This document shows positions 61,885-64,000 of a DNA stretch of 64,000 nucleotides, piece after piece. The first letter of the stretch is position 1. Each line of letters opens with the position of its first letter. The notes under the pieces are model-generated. The model was given only the letters and a program-made list of their open reading frames with translations. It did no database searches and was not told the DNA's origin. This stretch comes from Thermoleophilum album (GTDB lineage Bacteria > Actinomycetota > Thermoleophilia > Solirubrobacterales > Thermoleophilaceae): assembly GCF_028867705.1 (NCBI RefSeq), contig NZ_CP066171.1, positions 806,001 through 870,000 on the forward strand, written 5' to 3'. The position numbers and the translations under genes are program-made.

Positions 61885-64000
61885 ATGTACCTGCGCTCGC
61901 TCACGCTCAAAGGGTTCAAGTCGTTCCCGCACCGCACCCGCCTCGAGTTCGGACCGGGCATCTCGGTGATCGTCGGGCCCAACGGGTCGGGCAAGTCGAA
62001 CATCACCGACGCCGTGCTGTGGGCACTTGGCGAACAGAGCCCGCTCGCGGTGCGCGGCCAGACGATGCGTGACGTGCTCTTCGCCGGCGGGGCGGGGGTT
62101 CCGTCGGCGTCGGTGGCCGAGGTCGAGGTCGTGATCGACAACTCCGACGGGCGGCTCCAATCCGATTTCAGCGAGATCTCGATCGTGCGCCGGCTCCACC
62201 GCTCCGGCGAGGGCGAGTACCGCCTCAACGGCGCTCGCTGTCGACTCGCCGACGTCCTCGAGGTGCTTTCCGACACCGGTCTCGGCAAAGAGATGCACTC
62301 CGTGGTCTCGCAGGGCCGCGTCGAGCAGATCGTGATGTCGCGACCGCGCGAACGCCGGCTGGTGATCGAGGAGGCTGCGGGGCTCGGCAAGCACCGCAAG
62401 CGCCGCCACCGCGCCCAGCTGAAGCTCGAGCGCACGCGCGCCAACCTCGAGCGCTTGCTCGACATCGAGCGCGAGGCACGGACGCGGCTGCGACCGCTGC
62501 GCCGGCAGGCGGAGGCGGCGGAGCAGCACGCGCGCCTGGAGCGCCAGGAGCTCGAGGTGCGCTACGAGCTCGCTCGCGACGCGCTCCGCGCCGCGGAAGA
62601 GCGGGCAGCCCGCGCTAGCGAGCGCGAGCGCGCGGCGCGGGCGGCGCTCGAGCGCGTCGAGCAGGAGCTTGCGGCGATCGGCGAGCAGCGCTCCCGCTGC
62701 GAGCGCGAGCTCGCTGCACGCGCCCAAAGACGCGAGGCGGCGCAGGCGAGCGTCCACGCTCTCGAGGGGGCGGCCGAGCGCGTCGCGATGCGTGTCGAGC
62801 TGTTGCGCGAGCGCGAGCGCGTGGCCCGCGAGCGGCGCGAGCTGACCGCGGTGCGGATCGGCGAGCTCGAGGAGGAGCTACGCGACCTCGCCCGGCGCAG
62901 CGGCGCCGAGACCGAGCAGCGCATCGCCGAACTCGAGCGCGAGCTCGCCGAACTCGACGCCCGGCGCGAGGAGCGCAAGCGCGAGCAGCTCGCCGAGCTC
63001 GAACGCGAGCTCGACAAAGCGCGCGAGCAGCTTGCCGCTGCCGAGCGGGCGTTCGCCGTCCTCGACGAGCAGCGCCGGGCGCTCGTAGCCGAGCGTGACC
63101 GAGCGCGCGAGCGGCTGCGAGCGACCGAGCGCGAGCTGTCAGCGGCGCGGCGCGAGTCGGCACGGATCGGGAGCGAGCTCGCCGCGGTCAATCAGTTCCT
63201 CGCACGCGCCGGCGCACCGCTCGCCGGTCGCGCCACCGTGATCGAGGGCATCACTTGTGCACCCGGGTTCGAGCTAGCGCTAGCGGCCGCGCTAGGCGCG
63301 CTGCTCGATGCCGCCGTTGTGCCCACGCTCGACGACGCGCGCGCGCTGCTCGCCGGAGAGCGCACCCCGGCGGGAGCGCAGGCGGTCGTCGCCGGTCGCG
63401 CGCGCCGCGCGGCCGCGCGCGAGCACCCGCCCTGTCCGGGCGCTGTCGCGCTCCGCGAGCGAGTCGAGGCGAAGCCCGAGCTGGCCGCCTTCGTCGACGC
63501 TGCCCTTGCCGACGTGTGGGTCGTCGACACGCTCGCCGTCGTCCCTGCCGATTTCGGCGGGCTCGCTGTGACCCGCGAGGGAGAGTCGCTCGATGGCCGC
63601 ACCGGCGCGGTCGCCCGGGTGGTGCGCGGCGGCGCCGAGCGAGTGCTCGAAGAGCGCCGCCGTCGCGACGATCTGGCGCGCTCCGCGCAAGCCGCGGCCG
63701 AGCGTGAACACGCTGTCGCCAAGGCCGTGGAAGCCGCCGCTCGTGCCGTCGACGAGATCGAGCGGCGGCGGGACGAGCTGGAGCTCGAGCTGCGCGAGCG
63801 CGACCGCGCTCGCAGCGTCGAGCGGGAACACGTGCGGCGGCTCGAGTGGGCGCTCGAGGAACGGCGGCGCGCGCCCGCCGACGAAGGACCTGACGGCGTG
63901 CGCCGCGCCGAGATCGCGGCCGAGCTGAAGGCGTTGCGGGTGGAGCTAGAGCAGCGCGCGGCAGCGCAGCGGCGTGCCGCACGCGAGCTCGAGACGGCGC
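61885..64000 (+). CDS. smc: Chromosome segregation protein Smc, N-terminal part
   Basis: Condensin ATPase, the partner of ScpA and ScpB encoded near 11 kb. The window holds the first 705 codons without a stop. MYLRSLTLKGFKSF is the family N terminus; Walker A GPNGSGKSN is at 31-39. QGRVEQIVMSRPRERRLVIEEAAGLGKHRKRR ends the first head part in the window. A Glu/Arg-rich coiled coil (about 175-435) follows, then the hinge (about 440-570, VIEGITCAPGFELALAAALGALLDAAVV), then the returning coil. Walker B and signature motifs lie beyond the window. ATG start, 21 nt after rnc. Confidence 0.95.
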   Translation, partial: MYLRSLTLKGFKSFPHRTRLEFGPGISVIVGPNGSGKSNITDAVLWALGEQSPLAVRGQTMRDVLFAGGAGVPSASVAEVEVVIDNSDGRLQSDFSEISIVRRLHRSGEGEYRLNGARCRLADVLEVLSDTGLGKEMHSVVSQGRVEQIVMSRPRERRLVIEEAAGLGKHRKRRHRAQLKLERTRANLERLLDIEREARTRLRPLRRQAEAAEQHARLERQELEVRYELARDALRAAEERAARASERERAARAALERVEQELAAIGEQRSRCERELAARAQRREAAQASVHALEGAAERVAMRVELLRERERVARERRELTAVRIGELEEELRDLARRSGAETEQRIAELERELAELDARREERKREQLAELERELDKAREQLAAAERAFAVLDEQRRALVAERDRARERLRATERELSAARRESARIGSELAAVNQFLARAGAPLAGRATVIEGITCAPGFELALAAALGALLDAAVVPTLDDARALLAGERTPAGAQAVVAGRARRAAAREHPPCPGAVALRERVEAKPELAAFVDAALADVWVVDTLAVVPADFGGLAVTREGESLDGRTGAVARVVRGGAERVLEERRRRDDLARSAQAAAEREHAVAKAVEAAARAVDEIERRRDELELELRERDRARSVEREHVRRLEWALEERRRAPADEGPDGVRRAEIAAELKALRVELEQRAAAQRRAARELETA

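Noticed and set aside
60877-62757. Minus-strand open frame of 626 codons across rnc and smc
   Set aside because: Shadow of the plus-strand genes, caused by lack of A/T stop codons in GC-rich DNA.

Overview
This window is a contiguous, very GC-rich (roughly 70%) bacterial chromosome segment with dense operons, many GTG starts and frequent 1-8 nt start/stop overlaps. The gene content points to a high-GC Gram-positive, probably a deep-branching actinobacterium such as a member of the Thermoleophilia. Supporting signs are ftsQ followed directly by ftsZ with no ftsA, a fused cytidylate kinase-Der GTPase gene, a homologue of the mycobacterial coiled-coil protein next to yceD, zinc-type ribosomal proteins L28 and L32, and two-subunit glycine decarboxylase. 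The lineage is an inference; no rRNA is present to confirm it. I saw no rRNA, tRNA, CRISPR array, insertion sequence or prophage.

Layout. 0-3 kb: the end of the cell-wall/division cluster (murB 3' end, ftsQ, and ftsZ with its own promoter). 3-7.6 kb: the glycine cleavage operon gcvT-gcvH-gcvPA-gcvPB. 7.7-13.6 kb: an acyl-CoA synthetase, trpS, the condensin partners scpA-scpB, and divergently transcribed rlmN and rluB. 13.7-21.6 kb: a VOC enzyme and an aromatic amino-acid cluster (aroH, hisC-like aminotransferase, aroF, tyrA-ACT, aroA) running into cmk-der. 21.7-25 kb: metK, then two tandem minus-strand paralogues encoding secreted six-cysteine proteins of unknown function, with strong Shine-Dalgarno sequences and terminators. 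25.2-31.1 kb: priA, def, aceB (minus), fmt and a small zinc-ribbon gene.

31.0-49.3 kb is the accessory-looking part, an envelope glycan island. It holds a polysaccharide flippase, a methyltransferase and a GT2 glycosyltransferase (minus operon), then a YIDPxSG small membrane protein, a NoeA-like methyltransferase and a membrane sulfatase/phosphotransferase-fold protein. Next come a lipoprotein, a GH2 glycosidase, an LPG-synthase-like membrane protein, three polytopic GT39-like proteins and a UDP-galactopyranose-mutase-like flavoprotein. These genes could together build, modify and export a surface polymer; the polymer itself cannot be named from sequence.

49.4-64 kb: riboflavin operon ribD-ribE-ribBA-ribH, then the classic Gram-positive series rpmB-yloV-recG-rsmD-coaD-(DivIVA-like)-yceD-rpmF-plsX-acpP-rnc-smc, with smc cut by the window end. 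scpA/scpB near 11 kb and smc here encode one condensin complex from separate loci. The most unexpected single observation is that the rnc product appears to lack three of the six conserved acidic active-site residues of RNase III.
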